This document shows, piece by piece, positions 1-8,778 of a stretch of DNA of 38,755 bases. Made by a program: the position numbers and the translations under genes. Origin of the DNA: an uncultured Burkholderiales bacterium (GTDB lineage Bacteria > Pseudomonadota > Gammaproteobacteria > Burkholderiales > Burkholderiaceae_C); NCBI GenBank assembly GCA_903831655.1, contig CAIKYO010000053.1, positions 1 to 38,755 of the forward strand, in the 5' to 3' direction. The first letter of the stretch is position 1; each line of letters starts with the position of its first letter. A model generated the notes under the pieces. That model made no database searches, had not been told where the DNA came from, and saw only the letters and a list, made by a program, of their open reading frames with translations.

Positions 1-2
1 GA

Positions 3-965
3 AATTGGACCCTTTTGTCTGCTTGTTTTTGGGCTCTGGCAAGTGCTGCTCAAGCAGGAACGCCTTTGTTTGTTTTGAATTCCTTGGATGCAAACATCAG
101 TGTGATTGATCCTCAATCTTTGGAAGTTGTCAAAACCATTCCCACGGGCAAAGAGCCCCATCACTTGTACCTGACGCCGGATGAAAAAAGCATGATCGTG
201 GCCAATGCCGGTGGCGATTCACTCACCTTCATCGATCCCAAAACGGCCCAAGTCCAGCGTGTGGTTAAAGGGACATTGGATCCGTATCAATTGAGATTTT
301 CCCCAGACATGAAGTGGTTTGTGACCGTGGGTAACCGACTCAATCATGTGGACATCTACCGCTGGGATGGAGAGAATTTGAGTTTGGTCAAACGCATTGC
401 CTCTGACAAGACACCCAGTCACTTGTGGATCGACTCCAAGAGCACAACGGTTTATGCGACCATGCAAGACAGCGATGAATTGATCGCCATCGATTTGGCC
501 ACTCAAACGCTCAAGTGGCGCGTCAAAACAGGATCCACACCTGCGGATGTCTTTGGAACCTCGGATGACAAAAAGCTCTTGGTGGGGCTCACTGGAGGTC
601 ATGAGGTTCAAGTCTTTGATGTGAGCCAAGGGCCGGCCAAGCTCACTGGGTCGATTGCGACAGGGCTTGGAGCGCATGCCTTTAGAGCTTTGGGTGATGG
701 GTCGCATGTCTTGGTGAGCAACCGAGTTGCCAACACGGTGAGCGAGATTGATTTGAACACGCTCACCGTCACCAACACCTTCAAAGCACCTGGAGGGCCT
801 GATTGCATGGAGGTCTCCAGCGATCAAAAAACGCTCTACATTTCATCGCGGTGGATCAAAAAAATGTCCATCGTTGACATGAGCACTGGTAAATTGATCA
901 AGCAAGTGAGTGTGGGGCGCTCGCCCCATGGCATTTGGACCTTGGACCACGCCAAACGGTTTTGA
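3..965 (+). CDS. YncE/YVTN-type beta-propeller repeat protein, 5' end truncated by window start
   Basis: Repeats such as 'LFVLNSLDANISVIDPQSLEVVKTIPTGKEPHHLYLTPDEK' and 'ISVIDP/MSIVDMSTGKLIKQVSVGRSPHG'; frame is open to the window edge with signal-peptide-like sequence at the start. Confidence 0.85.
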   Translation, partial: NWTLLSACFWALASAAQAGTPLFVLNSLDANISVIDPQSLEVVKTIPTGKEPHHLYLTPDEKSMIVANAGGDSLTFIDPKTAQVQRVVKGTLDPYQLRFSPDMKWFVTVGNRLNHVDIYRWDGENLSLVKRIASDKTPSHLWIDSKSTTVYATMQDSDELIAIDLATQTLKWRVKTGSTPADVFGTSDDKKLLVGLTGGHEVQVFDVSQGPAKLTGSIATGLGAHAFRALGDGSHVLVSNRVANTVSEIDLNTLTVTNTFKAPGGPDCMEVSSDQKTLYISSRWIKKMSIVDMSTGKLIKQVSVGRSPHGIWTLDHAKRF

Positions 966-970
966 GTCTT

Positions 971-1798
971 ATGCGCGCATTCTCTCTTTTGTTGTTCTTG
1001 AGTGCATGCAGTTGGCTCTGTCTGGGTGCACAGAGCCTGACTCCACCATCCAAGGAAGGCGTGACTCAAGCTTGCTCTCAGCCCTTGTACTTGACCTTTG
1101 ACACGGGGCACATGGGAGTGGCTCAGGGGATTGCTCAGGTGCTTCGAGAGGAGGGCGTGAGGGTCACTTTTTTTGTGGCCGATGAACCCACCCAAGAAGG
1201 AGACGGGACCTTGGGAGAGTCGTGGAAGGGGTGGTGGCAAGAGCGCGCAAGAGAGGGTCATGAGTTTGCCTCTCACACCGATCATCATGTGTATTGGCTC
1301 CAAGACATGCCCACTCCAAACGGGACCATGCGCTTCAAAGTTCGTGCCAGCGCAGGTCCCGATCAAGGCCGTGTGCGTGTCCTCACAGGGCAAGAATATT
1401 GCAACGCGGTTCAAGGCGCTCGCACTCGAATTGAATCCATCACGGGTAAAGCGGCTTTGCCCTTGTTTCGTGCACCAGGTGGTAAAACCTCTCCTGCTCT
1501 CTTGGCCCAAGCGCAGTCTTGTGGCTATCTGCATGTGGGCTGGAGTGATGCAGGTTTTTTGGGCGACGAGTTGCCCAGCGAGAAATTCTCTAACGCTCTT
1601 TTGTTAAGCAAAGCGCTTGCGCATATTCGCTCGGGTGATATTTTGATGGCCCACTTGGGGATATGGTCCAGGCACGATCCTTGGGCGCCTGCTGACTTAA
1701 AGCCTCTCATTGAGGGATTGAAAGCCAAGGGGTTTTGCTTTCGTACGCTCTCCGAGCATCCCTTTTATCGGTCGTGGATTGAAAAACACCCCGCTTAA
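971..1798 (+). CDS. NodB/polysaccharide deacetylase family protein, putative lipoprotein
   Basis: ATG at 971 gives MRAFSLLLFLSAC (lipobox LSAC); NodB-like motifs 'YLTFDTGH', 'SHTDHH', 'FRAPGGKTSP'. Confidence 0.8.
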   Translation: MRAFSLLLFLSACSWLCLGAQSLTPPSKEGVTQACSQPLYLTFDTGHMGVAQGIAQVLREEGVRVTFFVADEPTQEGDGTLGESWKGWWQERAREGHEFASHTDHHVYWLQDMPTPNGTMRFKVRASAGPDQGRVRVLTGQEYCNAVQGARTRIESITGKAALPLFRAPGGKTSPALLAQAQSCGYLHVGWSDAGFLGDELPSEKFSNALLLSKALAHIRSGDILMAHLGIWSRHDPWAPADLKPLIEGLKAKGFCFRTLSEHPFYRSWIEKHPA

Positions 1799-1933
1799 AG
1801 GGCCCTTGATGATCGCTTTGCCACACGTCTTGCTGGGAAACGGTAAGATGATTTCATTGTCAGCGAGGATTCAAGTGAGTTTGAAGCCCTTAAGTTCTTG
1901 GCAAGCCTTGGTCAATAGATAGAGAAGTCGCAC

Positions 1934-2896
1934 ATGTTCGAAGCTTGGCTTGATTTTTATGCACGCGCCTCTGATGCCTTGCTCGAAGGCGTGGTGCAGC
2001 CGATGCTCTTTACCTTGCATTTGGGGGGCTGGGTTGAAGACGCTTACTCGGTTTGCGATGGTTTGGTTATGGGTATCTTGCAACTCCTCCTCATGGTGGC
2101 TCTTTTTACGCCGTTGGAGCGCTTTTGGCCTGCCGAGAAGGAGCAAGACCGCTCTCAGGTTTTGGTTGATGTGATCTACACGCTGATTCACAGATTGGGT
2201 CTATTTAGATTGGTCTTTTTTTTGATCTTCAATTGGCCTATCGATTATTTGTGGGGTCACTTGCGTGTTTTGGGCGTCCCAACACTGCAACTCGATGATT
2301 GGGTGCCTGGGGCGAACGAGCATCCAGTGCTTGGTTTTTTGTTTTATTTGGTCGTTTTTGATTTTGTTGGCTATTGGCTTCACCGCGCTCAGCATCAGTG
2401 GAATTGGTGGTGGTCGCTTCACTCGCTTCATCACTCCCAGCAAAGCATGACTTATTGGAGTGACAGCAGAAATCATTTGCTAGATGATGCAATCATGGGA
2501 CTCTTGGGTGTGGTTTTGGCTCAATGCTTTGGCATGCCCCCCTCTCAATTTGTGGTTTTAATTGCCTTGACTCAAATCTCTCAAAGTTTTCAGCACGCCA
2601 ACGTTCGCCTGAGCCTAGGCCCATGGTTAGAGAGGGTGTGGGTGAGTCCTCGCTTTCACCGATATCACCACAGCGTTGGGGGCGGTCATGAGTTTGAGAG
2701 TGGTGTGCTTGGCGGGCACAACTTTGGGGTGCTTTTGCCTTGGTGGGACATCTGTTTTGGCACTGCTAATTTTGAAGACCGCTTTGATCCAACGGGAATT
2801 CGAGACCAAGTGGAGGGTGGTGTTCAGTACGGCCGTGGTTTTTGGTCACAACAAGCCCTGGGTCTGAAGCGGATGGTGCAGGCATTGCGAAAATAG
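1934..2896 (+). CDS. Sterol desaturase / fatty acid hydroxylase family membrane protein
   Basis: Histidine clusters 'HRAQHQWNWWWSLHSLHHSQQ' and 'RFHRYHHS', multiple TM segments. Confidence 0.85.
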   Translation: MFEAWLDFYARASDALLEGVVQPMLFTLHLGGWVEDAYSVCDGLVMGILQLLLMVALFTPLERFWPAEKEQDRSQVLVDVIYTLIHRLGLFRLVFFLIFNWPIDYLWGHLRVLGVPTLQLDDWVPGANEHPVLGFLFYLVVFDFVGYWLHRAQHQWNWWWSLHSLHHSQQSMTYWSDSRNHLLDDAIMGLLGVVLAQCFGMPPSQFVVLIALTQISQSFQHANVRLSLGPWLERVWVSPRFHRYHHSVGGGHEFESGVLGGHNFGVLLPWWDICFGTANFEDRFDPTGIRDQVEGGVQYGRGFWSQQALGLKRMVQALRK

Positions 2897-3049
2897 CCAG
2901 ACCTTGGGACAAAAGCCAACAGGCCTCTGGGCTGGGGAGGAGCGGGTCCAGACCTGGTGTGGTGTCATTTGAGTGCTTTTCGTGCGAAATTTGCGCTGGG
3001 GCTTAAAATAGTAGTCTGATACTTTTTTTACCCAACATTTAGGCCTTTT

Positions 3050-4342
3050 GTGTCTGTACCGCCCAACCCCAATCCCTCCCCACAGCCCCAGAGTTCTCTT
3101 GAGACTCAGCCAGAGCCAAAACTTCGCGATTTGTTCTCCAATGGCATCTTCATGCGCTACTGGTCTTCCAGAGTTGCAGCAGGCATTGCCTCTCAAATGT
3201 TCGAGGTTGCACTGGCTTGGCAAATGTACCAACTTACATCGAGCGCTTGGGACTTGGGATTGGTGGGTCTTTATCAATTCTTACCTGCGTTGGCTTTGAC
3301 TTTGGTGGCTGGGCATGTGGCCGATCGATTTCCCCGAGAGAAAATCATATTGCTCACTTGGATCTGTCAAGGTCTCGTGGTTTTACTGGTTTTGGTTGCA
3401 TTGCAAGAGGGCTTTTTAACTCGATCGCTCCTCTTGGGTGTTTCATTGGCTTTGGGTGTGTTCAGGGCTTTTCAAAGCACCGCTCAACAGGCCTTGCTAC
3501 CGAGTTTGGTTGATCACGATATTTTGCCCAGAGCGACTGCGCTCAACTCCATGGGCTACCAAGCCAGCGTGATGGCGGGGCCAGCGATGGGTGGATTGTT
3601 GTTTGCCATCAATGCATCCACGGTTTACTCCGCATGTTTTGTCCTTTATTTGTTGTCTGGCTTTTGGCTTTGGGGCTTAAAGAGCAAACCACTGGCTCAT
3701 GCCAATGAACCCGTGACGATTGAGTCTGTGTTGGCTGGGGTGGTCTTTGTTTGGAAGAAGAAAACCATTTTGGGCTCAATGTCATTGGACTTGTTTGCGG
3801 TTCTCTTAGGGGGTGCCACTGCACTTTTACCCATCTACGCAAAAGACATCTTGCACACAGGCGCTTGGGGTTTGGGGCTGCTGCGTGCTTCCCCTGCTGT
3901 GGGTGCCCTGATCATGTCTTTGTGCTTAGCGCATTGGCCACTGACTCACAAAGTGGGACAAAAACTTCTTCTGGCCGTGGGTGTATTTGGTTTGTCGATC
4001 ATCATTTTTGGACTCTCGCATGTCTTTTGGATTTCAATGATCGCTTTGATGGTGAGCGGAGCAGCGGACATGGTGAGTGTGGTGATTCGTCTGACCTTGG
4101 TGCAGATGGATACACCAGAGAGCATGAGGGGGCGTGTTTCTGCCGTCAATTCTGTCTTCATTGGTGCGAGCAATGAGTTGGGTGAATTTGAATCAGGTGC
4201 AACTGCCGCTTGGTTCGGGAGTGTGGAGTCGGTGATCATTGGTGGTTTGGGCACCATGTTGGTGGCAGTGATGTGGCGCTTTTTATTCAAAGAGCTCTAC
4301 CAGCGCGATCAGTTGCGAAATGACCCCGCGCCAAGCGCCTGA
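3050..4342 (+). CDS. MFS transporter (EntS-like family)
   Basis: 12-TM-like profile; 'GHVADRFPREKIILLT' loop motif; 'MRGRVSAVNSVFIGASNELGEFESG' typical of EntS-like MFS; GTG start. Confidence 0.85.
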   Translation: MSVPPNPNPSPQPQSSLETQPEPKLRDLFSNGIFMRYWSSRVAAGIASQMFEVALAWQMYQLTSSAWDLGLVGLYQFLPALALTLVAGHVADRFPREKIILLTWICQGLVVLLVLVALQEGFLTRSLLLGVSLALGVFRAFQSTAQQALLPSLVDHDILPRATALNSMGYQASVMAGPAMGGLLFAINASTVYSACFVLYLLSGFWLWGLKSKPLAHANEPVTIESVLAGVVFVWKKKTILGSMSLDLFAVLLGGATALLPIYAKDILHTGAWGLGLLRASPAVGALIMSLCLAHWPLTHKVGQKLLLAVGVFGLSIIIFGLSHVFWISMIALMVSGAADMVSVVIRLTLVQMDTPESMRGRVSAVNSVFIGASNELGEFESGATAAWFGSVESVIIGGLGTMLVAVMWRFLFKELYQRDQLRNDPAPSA

Positions 4343-4361
4343 TGCACATGGACCCAAGGCT

Positions 4362-5189
4362 CTAAGAAGCCCAAATCCTCGGTTGGGTCGTGGGCATGTG
4401 CCACCACGACTCACGCCACAATTTCCAAATGCGTTTTAACAAGTTGAGATTGGCCTCAACGTCTTTGCTGAGCACGCGCACCACGATCACTTGAGGGTTG
4501 GGGGAGGTAACGCCCGCCAAGAGTTCACTGTGAAGGGGTTCCATGGCCAACTTGGCCAAGTCTATGTGACGCGAGACCAATTGCACATCAAAGGGCGAGC
4601 CTTGCGCCATGACCAGGGTTCCCATGCATTTTTTACCCGCCAGACCCAGTGGGCTTTGAAGGAGTCGCTCATCGCTGGCATGAATGCTGGCTTTGTCTAG
4701 CCATGTTTGATGGATCTCAAAGTGTTGTGAGAAAACACCCTGTGTAAATGGCAAGTTCGCACCCGGCAATCCAAGTTGAGTCACATCCCAGGCCAACATC
4801 TGTGCTTGAGGCTCGAGTGTGAAATGCATGTGGTTCAGGGCGTGGCAGCGGTTGTAGGCGATGCTCTCCAAAGGCAACCACTCCAGTCTGGCGTGTTGCC
4901 CAACATGGGCCCTCATGCTTTGAGTTGCCAGCAAATCCTCAGACCCATAAAAGCGCGTTGCACCGGGAGTGGTCACCAGTGCATGACTGTGTTGGCCCAA
5001 CTCAAGTTCAATTTGTAAGGTGTCTCCCCCCACCAGTCCGCTTGGGGGGTGCACCAGCACGTTGTGACAAACGCTGGGGTCCTCGGGGTAGAGGCTTTTG
5101 AGAATTCGAAGCGGACCCTCGTGCGAGTCCCTCACCACCGTTTTAGGGGCTTGGAACTCGTACTTGAGGTTCAGTTTGGCCAGCCACAC
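4362..5189 (-). CDS. ureD: Urease accessory protein UreD
   Basis: 'HNVLVHPPSGLVGGDTLQIELELGQHSHALVTTPGATRFYGSE' and 'LEWLPLESIAYN' are characteristic of UreD; GTG start, 10 nt after the channel gene. Confidence 0.85.
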   Translation of the reverse strand: MWLAKLNLKYEFQAPKTVVRDSHEGPLRILKSLYPEDPSVCHNVLVHPPSGLVGGDTLQIELELGQHSHALVTTPGATRFYGSEDLLATQSMRAHVGQHARLEWLPLESIAYNRCHALNHMHFTLEPQAQMLAWDVTQLGLPGANLPFTQGVFSQHFEIHQTWLDKASIHASDERLLQSPLGLAGKKCMGTLVMAQGSPFDVQLVSRHIDLAKLAMEPLHSELLAGVTSPNPQVIVVRVLSKDVEANLNLLKRIWKLWRESWWHMPTTQPRIWAS

Positions 5190-5199
5190 AGATCAAATT

Positions 5200-6945
5200 T
5201 CAAGTCGGTGCTGTGGGTGTTGGAGGGGGCGTTGCAGAGTGAGGGGCCTCTTGTTGTAAAGACGCGGCATGCATTTGCGCCTCATGAGTTGCCGTTTGAG
5301 CCGCGAGCTCTTTGGGATTGGCGTCGTGGAGCAAATTCCAAAGTGCAAACTCGGTTTGGGTCAACCTGTCTTGAGCTCGGGCAATGGCCTCGAATTTCTC
5401 GCGGTCAGTCAATATGCCCAGTTGTCGAATTTGAGAAACAAGCCCTTTGTAGTGCTCCACTGCAATTTCGGGCAGCTCAGCAATTCGGTTGAGCGACATG
5501 TGAGCATGAGCCTCATCTCGTGTGTTTTGCTCCTCAATGGCGCGGTCCAAGAGACGCTCAATTTCATGTTCGCTCAGGTGCAAACGCTTGGCTTCACGTT
5601 TGATTTTTTCACTGTCCTCTTCCGAAATATTTCCAGCAGCCAAGATTTTGAACAACTCGTCTTTGAGCTCCTCTCGCTCAATGACCAATTGATCGCTGAA
5701 GGCAGAGGACAAAAGGGCTGCAGGGATGGCAAAAATACCAATGCCAATCAAGGCCAAGATGATGGTCATGAAGCGGCCTGCTGGCGTCATGGGGGTGATG
5801 TCACCGTAGCCCACAGAGGCCAGCGTGATCACAGCCCAATACACCGCTTGAGGAATGTTCTCGAACTTGTCGGGCTGCGCATCGTGTTCAAACAAGTAAC
5901 CTAGCGATGCGGTGAGCACCACCAAGAGCATCATCACAAAGCCAGCTGCCGCCATGACAGGCCATTCCCTGGCAATCACTTTGGAGAGAGTTGCTGTGGC
6001 ACCGGTGTAGCGTGTGAGTTTTAAGAGCCTGAGTAGCCTGAAGACTCGCAAAAAGCGCAGATCAAACAAGTGGTGCAAGAACACTTCCAAGAAGAAGGGG
6101 ACCACCGCCAAAAAGTCGATCACAGAAGATGTGTTCTTGGCTTGCTTGAGTCTTCCAATGATCCAGTGTTGGTATTGGGGCTCTTCCACACAACAATACA
6201 TGCGCATCACGTACTCAAGTGTGAAGATGGTCACAGCCACCGTGTCGAGCAGGATGAACTCAAGGTTCAAGATGTAGTGAATGCCTTGAACCGATTCCAA
6301 AATCACAGCGATCACGGAGATCACCACCCACACCACGATGAAGCTGTCAAAGAGGTCGTGCAACTCGCCACCAAAGTCGGAGGGAAAGACCAGGGCATGG
6401 ACCTTTTGTCTAAAGGTGCGGCCACGGTTGACTTCGATAAAGGTTTTGATGGCAGGAATCAACACCCTAAAGAGTTTGAGCATCCTGAGCAATCTGAGGA
6501 ATCGCAGCACACGCAAGTCAATGGGGATGAACGCCTGAAAGTAAAAGGGCGCCACCGCAAAGAAGTCAATCAATGCAAAGGGACTGAAGATGTAGCGCAA
6601 GCGAGGGAGCTTTTTGGTCGAAAACTCCTCGTCCTCGGGGGCCAAATAAAAGCGCAGGAAATACTCAACTGTGAAGACGATGACGGAGAACACGTCAAAA
6701 ATGTGGAAGTATCCCTTGTTGGGCTCAAATACAGCGGGAACGTGCTCAAAGAGCATGGCAAAGAGGTTGGCCAAAATCAAAAGGCCAATCCAATTTTCAA
6801 CTTCCTTGTGGTAATTGGTTTCGTACTTGGGGTTCAACAACCAGTTGTACAGAAACTTTCTAACCCCCAGGCCTGAGGGGATAACTTCTTCGTGAACATG
6901 GGTTTTGCCGCGAAGCAAAGCGCGCATTTGATCGACTGAGTCCAT
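5200..6945 (-). CDS. Voltage-gated K+ channel-like protein with two tandem voltage-sensor domains and one pore domain
   Basis: Two S1-S4 modules (S2 'FTVEYFLRFY' and 'FTLEYVMRMY', S4 'DLRVLRFLRLLRMLKLFR' and 'DLRFLRVFRLLRLLKLTR'), then S5-P-S6 with filter 'TLASVGYGD'; coiled-coil-like C-terminus. Confidence 0.9.
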   Translation of the reverse strand: MDSVDQMRALLRGKTHVHEEVIPSGLGVRKFLYNWLLNPKYETNYHKEVENWIGLLILANLFAMLFEHVPAVFEPNKGYFHIFDVFSVIVFTVEYFLRFYLAPEDEEFSTKKLPRLRYIFSPFALIDFFAVAPFYFQAFIPIDLRVLRFLRLLRMLKLFRVLIPAIKTFIEVNRGRTFRQKVHALVFPSDFGGELHDLFDSFIVVWVVISVIAVILESVQGIHYILNLEFILLDTVAVTIFTLEYVMRMYCCVEEPQYQHWIIGRLKQAKNTSSVIDFLAVVPFFLEVFLHHLFDLRFLRVFRLLRLLKLTRYTGATATLSKVIAREWPVMAAAGFVMMLLVVLTASLGYLFEHDAQPDKFENIPQAVYWAVITLASVGYGDITPMTPAGRFMTIILALIGIGIFAIPAALLSSAFSDQLVIEREELKDELFKILAAGNISEEDSEKIKREAKRLHLSEHEIERLLDRAIEEQNTRDEAHAHMSLNRIAELPEIAVEHYKGLVSQIRQLGILTDREKFEAIARAQDRLTQTEFALWNLLHDANPKELAAQTATHEAQMHAASLQQEAPHSATPPPTPTAPT

Positions 6946-6956
6946 GGTGTGTTTCC

Positions 6957-7694
6957 TTAGAATTCGATGTCAGCAACGTGAATGGGGTATGAGCCCTTGT
7001 CACAAATGGTCACGCTGATTTGAAGTTTTTGTTCAATGGAGTCACTCTCTTGCAAGTCCTCGAGAAAGGTGGGCGTTGGAGAGCCGGGAGGAGTGGGGCT
7101 GATTTTGTTGAAAACCATGGCGCCAGCCAAATTGATGTCTGAGGGGTCACACTTGTTGGCAAAGGTCAAAGGCCCGTTGGTAAAGGGGTTGTAGAGTTTG
7201 ACCAAAGGTCCATTCTCAGTGGTAAGGGCTTTTAAACATCCGCCCCAAGTCTTTGCCGTGCTGGCAGGTGCTGCTGCGGGGGCCTCTGATTTTGCATTTT
7301 CTGCAGGTGCTTCTGCGCTGGGTTGAGCAGCAGCTTGTGTGGCCATCGCACTGGATTTGTCCGCCACCACCTCGCTCTCGCCTTCTCCCAGCGCTTTCTC
7401 AGAGTTCAAAGCCTGGGGTTCCTCTGTCTTGGGAGGTGGCATGAGGGTGTTGGGGCCACCACAGGCCGCAACTTCAAAATCGGTGTCCATTCTTTTGGCG
7501 GAGGCTTGGGTGAACCAATTGGCAAAGGCCTCACCATTTTCTTTTGAGATCTCCGTTTTCATGCCCTCTTCGTAAGAGAGCACTCCCACGTAGGCTGTGC
7601 CCACGATCACCAAGACGATGGAGCATAAAAACAAAAAATCCGAAAAAAAGAAAGTTTTCGAATTTTTGGGGTTGCTGTTGTTTGGGTTATCCAT
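6957..7694 (-). CDS. Hypothetical single-pass membrane protein with Ala/Glu/Pro-rich linker and Cys-containing C-terminal domain
   Basis: One hydrophobic segment 'FFFSDFLFLCSIVLVIVGTAYVGVL', low-complexity linker, four Cys in the C-terminal part; 11 nt upstream of the channel gene on the same strand. Confidence 0.7.
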   Translation of the reverse strand: MDNPNNSNPKNSKTFFFSDFLFLCSIVLVIVGTAYVGVLSYEEGMKTEISKENGEAFANWFTQASAKRMDTDFEVAACGGPNTLMPPPKTEEPQALNSEKALGEGESEVVADKSSAMATQAAAQPSAEAPAENAKSEAPAAAPASTAKTWGGCLKALTTENGPLVKLYNPFTNGPLTFANKCDPSDINLAGAMVFNKISPTPPGSPTPTFLEDLQESDSIEQKLQISVTICDKGSYPIHVADIEF

Positions 7695-7978
7695 GTGTAT
7701 TCCAAATGGGCAAAGGTGAGGAGGTCCTGGACTGATTCAATGAAGAACAGGTTCGACAAGGAAAGGTGAGCAACAAAGAGACGGCCGACCGATGGCCCCT
7801 CAAAAATCAAAGACCGATTCTATGGAAAAAAACCGCTTTTCCATCAAAAATGTAAGATTAAGTGTCTTATTTTGACCTTCAGGTCTCGTAAAACCAGTAA
7901 CGCTCTTAATTGCGTTGCAGCTCGTGGTTCAATGGCAGAGAACAAATCGAGAACAACATTGAGAGGAGTCGCTCTTGA

Positions 7979-8746
7979 TCAATGGTTTTGAGATCCGCGG
8001 TGTGCCCAAGCGGTGGTGTGATTTTCCACGAAGCTAAAGAGTTCGTACATGACCATTGCCATGGCACCCACCACCACCAAGCCTGCAAAGGCCAAACCCA
8101 TTTGCATGGCAGAGCCAGCCGAGATGAGCAAGTAGCCAATGCCCTCATTGGCAGCGGTCATCTCAGACACGGTGGTGCCTACAAAAGCCAAGGTGATGGC
8201 CACCTTCAATGAGGCAAAGAAGTAGGGCATTGAGCGGGGTAGACCGACTTTGATCAGCACGTCCCACCTTTTGGCGCCAAGCACTCTGAGCACATCTTCC
8301 AGTTCGGGCTCGAGGGTGGCAAGACCGGTGGCGATGTTGACGGTGATGGGGAAGAAGCTGATCAAAAAAGCGGTCAAAATGGCCGGTCCAATTCCAATGC
8401 CAAACCACACAACCAAGATAGGAACAAATGCAGCTTTTGGCAATGCATTGAAGGCCGTCATGAGGGGGTAAGCTGCGGCATAAGCCAAGCGTGAGCTTCC
8501 AATCACAAAGCCCAACAGCACGCCCACCACGATGGCAATGCCAAATCCAGCCATGGTGACCCAAAAGGTCCTCCAAGCATGAGCGGCAATGACCCCTTTG
8601 AACTCAATGAGTTGAGAGAGGATGCGAAGGGGGCTGGGAAAGATGAATTCAGAGACATCAAACGCAGAGCAAACCAATTGCCACAGCAAAATGGTGGCAA
8701 TCAATAGGATCCAGGGAGAGCTTTGCTCGAGTTTCTTGGAATTCAT
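7979..8746 (-). CDS. ABC transporter permease (SsuC/TauC/ThiX-type)
   Basis: BPD_transp_1-like 'NALPKAAFVPILVVWFGIGIGPAILTAFLISFFPITVNIATGL'. Confidence 0.9.
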   Translation of the reverse strand: MNSKKLEQSSPWILLIATILLWQLVCSAFDVSEFIFPSPLRILSQLIEFKGVIAAHAWRTFWVTMAGFGIAIVVGVLLGFVIGSSRLAYAAAYPLMTAFNALPKAAFVPILVVWFGIGIGPAILTAFLISFFPITVNIATGLATLEPELEDVLRVLGAKRWDVLIKVGLPRSMPYFFASLKVAITLAFVGTTVSEMTAANEGIGYLLISAGSAMQMGLAFAGLVVVGAMAMVMYELFSFVENHTTAWAHRGSQNH

Positions 8747-8778
8747 GGTTCGTGTAGGTGCAGTTTGTTTTTTTGAGT

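Noticed and set aside
836-1534. 232-aa minus-strand ORF over the yncE-like and deacetylase genes
   Set aside because: Spans two well-supported plus-strand genes and shows no domain-like features.
6070-6876. 268-aa plus-strand ORF opposite the channel gene
   Set aside because: Antisense shadow of a clearly coding, conserved ORF; composition (His/Glu/Val-rich) reflects complementary codons and no family is recognisable.
7822-7844. ATGGAAAA-N7-TTTTCCAT hairpin as a terminator for the region upstream of the channel unit
   Set aside because: AT-rich perfect repeat but no GC-rich stem and no following T-run on either strand; function unclear.
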